The notes beneath the pieces are model-generated. The model saw only the letters and a program-made list of their open reading frames with translations. It had not been told where the DNA came from and ran no database searches. From contig OZ026606.1 in NCBI GenBank assembly GCA_964020085.1, positions 17,200,806-17,264,805 on the forward strand: 64,000 nucleotides of DNA, written 5' to 3'. Positions 61,619 through 64,000 of this stretch are shown in pieces (position 1 is the stretch's first letter; each line of letters starts with the position of its first letter). Origin of the DNA: Micromussa lordhowensis. Taxonomy: Eukaryota; Cnidaria; Anthozoa; Scleractinia; Lobophylliidae. The position numbers and the translations under genes were made by a program.

Positions 61619-64000
61619 CTACAAGAAAGAACAGCAAGAAATATTACAATTCACGCCCCAATAGGGAGGGTCTGAGTATCCTATTTTCAAACATTAACAA
61701 TTTCCGTAATCGATATTCTTAACATCCCATATCCAATTAATGTTTTCCCCAAATATCCTGTATCTCGTTATTTTTATGCCGTAATCCCAATAACCTCTAA
61801 GCCTCACAGTTCGCGGTTAGGACCCGAACTCAACACTGAAAGCTTGAAAAAATTCCCCAGAGTACTATTGGCACCGAAACCTACAAAGCTTCCCTTCTAT
61901 ACCAGTTTTAATCGACAAATTCTACAACGGATTTGAGGGCGAGAGGAAACTTATCCTACGTTTCCATTCAAAGGCAATTCCTACGCCAGTATTTCTGCTA
62001 CCGACGTACGTACAGCAGGAGTCAGATAACAATATTTCCAAGATCGATCTGTTTACCACGGAGGTCAAAGTACATTTTAAAATTGCGCTTTCTTGTTTGA
62101 TTATCTTCGTCTTAATTTCTTTATTTTAATAATGGACGAGATTTATTCAAAGGGTTAGTGCACCTCAGTTTTCAGGACTGAGAATGCGCGGTTTATAATG
62201 TGACAACAAATCTCTGAACAGGTGGGGAAGACAGGATTTTAAAATTCTTCATCTGCGCGTTTTATACCTGCCAATAGTTTTACACAAATAGAATGATTTA
62301 CGCTGTTATGAAGCATTTTGGAAGAAAAAAAAGCTAAGGCTTCCACATGTTGAATTCATTGCGTGTGAAGAGCATTCCGGTACAAGTTGTAGGAGTAACT
62401 TGCAGTACATTACGCTTAAAAAAAACTAACAACAACACAAATGTGTTTTGAAGTAACACGCTTTTTCCATTACAGTTTTCCTGCTTTTTACTTATAAACT
62501 CGCTTTCCTTGTTACATACATTATTAGTATCCTTCTGGACGGATAATGCGTCTTCTAGCATAAAAACGGCCGTTGAGTAATTCGAAGGAATTATTGCATT
62601 AAAGTGCAAGCATCTATTCCAGATAAAAATTGATGTACTCGAGATTTTCCTTGAACAAATGCAATTTGTTGCTACATTTATATCACGCTCCTTCTTGATT
62701 ACTTGGCAAGATACTTTCTGAGGGACAGAACGGCAACGACATTGAAAACGCCCGTAGAGGAAAAAGAAAACATGTTTGCTGCTGTCATGCGTGATGGGCT
62801 CCTGCCGGAACAAGACCTTCACTTGTCGAGAATCAACACTTTTAGGAGTTGAACAGCTATTTCCGTTGTCAAAGTCCTTATAAAAGGTTCTTGTAATTTT
62901 TCGTATTAATGATGACAGTGCTTTCAAGCGTCTTAGATAATTCAGAAAAATTTAGATAGAGCCTTGTTTTGTGATCCCTTTAATTTTCATTACTGAATAT
63001 TTTTTTATCTTCTTTTGTCATTACACGTCTTTGGCGACTATCAACGCGTTCTCTTTCGCACAGTTATTTTCTTGTCCTTTTGTTTTTCTTTTTCAACCGA
63101 GAGAAGATAACTTTAAGGGAGAAAGGAGAAGGAAAAAGGTAAAGGAAGAAAGAACGAAAAAAAGAAACAATTTGTTAATATCCACATGTGATAGACTCGG
63201 CTTTCGTTTCAAGATAACATCAATTTTCTTGAATATTGACGAGTATTGATGTTATACCTAAACCAATGCCGAACGAAAGTGAATATTAAAAAAAAAATTC
63301 GTGAATATTTTAAGACTTTTAAGCTCTTCTTCACCTTCGAAAAGAAAACATTTTGAGTTCTGCAAGCACCCAACTATGTTACATCCACTCATAACCGGCT
63401 GAAGATAAATTTAAATTTCCAAATGCTAGCAGGGAAGGAAATGTCAGTGGCTCATTAGCTCAAAGGTTTGTCAATATATCGAGTATGAGGGAGTTCACAA
63501 AGATTTCCCTGGCTAGTTGTGACTGAAAGTTGACATTAAATAATACAACGGAAACACTTTGAGTTCATTTTTCACACTCTTTGAAAAGTGACATCCTAGT
63601 GTGAAATTAATGTGTTTCTAACTGAAAAACTTCATTTCTTGTCATTTGGGCGTAAGTCTAAGTACTGTAAAAAAAACTTAAAAAGCAAACATCTTGGTGT
63701 CATGCCGGGCAATGATTAAATGAATTTTCTTGTTTTATGCCAATGCTTTCACCCTGAAAAGACGCATAAATCCTGCCGAAAGACGGATTTCCTGGCACAA
63801 ATTTGCACTTCACTCAATTTCCGCTCGTGGTACAGATGCCCTTAACCCTGTCCCTACTTCTCTGCTTATCACTGTTTACATTCTTCGGTAACCGCAAGGG
63901 CAACCATAAATTCCTTTTGACTATTTTCATAAAAACGAGAAAAATTTGTTCACCGATCAACACCACTAACATTTTCTTCTATTAACGTACTTTGAAATCC
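61619..64000. other. SLC6 intron / upstream, one orphan open frame
   Basis: No exon with the 'GNIWRFPY' box was found, so this is probably intron up to the window end. A minus-strand frame at 62927-62334 (197 codons, from a non-confirmed ATG) has no family resemblance, a Lys/Ser/Asn-rich composition and no splice context; I do not call it a gene. Confidence 0.4.

Noticed and set aside
62334..62927. 197-codon open frame on the minus strand
   Set aside because: No recognisable domain, low-complexity composition and no splice or promoter context; AT-rich chance ORF is as likely.

Overview
The window is a piece of an intron-rich animal nuclear genome. Four host loci with consensus GT/AG splice sites lie in a sea of decayed transposons. 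The best guess is an anthozoan cnidarian, probably a stony coral. This is inference: it rests on full-length, strongly vertebrate-like exon sequences, together with Penelope-like, Ngaro-like, PIF/Harbinger, Tc1/mariner and Mutator-like elements and a tRNA-derived SINE.

Host genes. (1) A single first exon of an ankyrin-like protein on the minus strand (2766-3036); the rest is not visible. (2) A complete nine-exon CCDC102A-like coiled-coil gene on the minus strand (8474-35758), predicted 546 residues. Exon phases all close and the stop codon is found. (3) A four-exon F-box plus LamG/pentraxin-like gene on the plus strand (36944-44441), predicted 372 residues, divergent from CCDC102A across about 1.2 kb. 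(4) The last eight coding exons of an SLC6-family (B0AT/SIT-like) sodium-coupled transporter on the minus strand (51380-61618); its first exon or exons lie beyond the right edge.

Mobile DNA, left to right: a 5' half of a Gypsy-type LTR retrotransposon (1-2123); hairpin MITEs at 5.5, 6.0, 7.5 and 8.7 kb; a Penelope-like element with RT and GIY-YIG parts, flanked by a perfect 14-bp duplication and split by a 1.39-kb solo LTR (11983-16661); two long elements with 3-bp AAT/ATT duplications (17196-18100 and 21545-22968); a Mutator-like remnant carrying a LINE fragment (19066-21398); a 5.7-kb Ngaro-type tyrosine-recombinase retrotransposon with an A1...B1-A2-B2 split direct repeat (24429-30127); a 1.87-kb Tc1/mariner-type element (30400-32265); and a PIF/Harbinger derivative nested inside a larger TA-flanked element in the F-box gene (40779-43067). 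Most insertions lie in introns, so CCDC102A spans 27 kb for only 1.6 kb of coding sequence.

The SLC6 introns hold two unusual tandem structures (a ~105-bp satellite and a scattered 15-bp motif) and a local tandem duplication that copied the end of one exon. I found no prokaryotic genes, CRISPR, rRNA or convincing free-standing tRNA gene. All coordinates of splice sites and repeat ends were read by eye.
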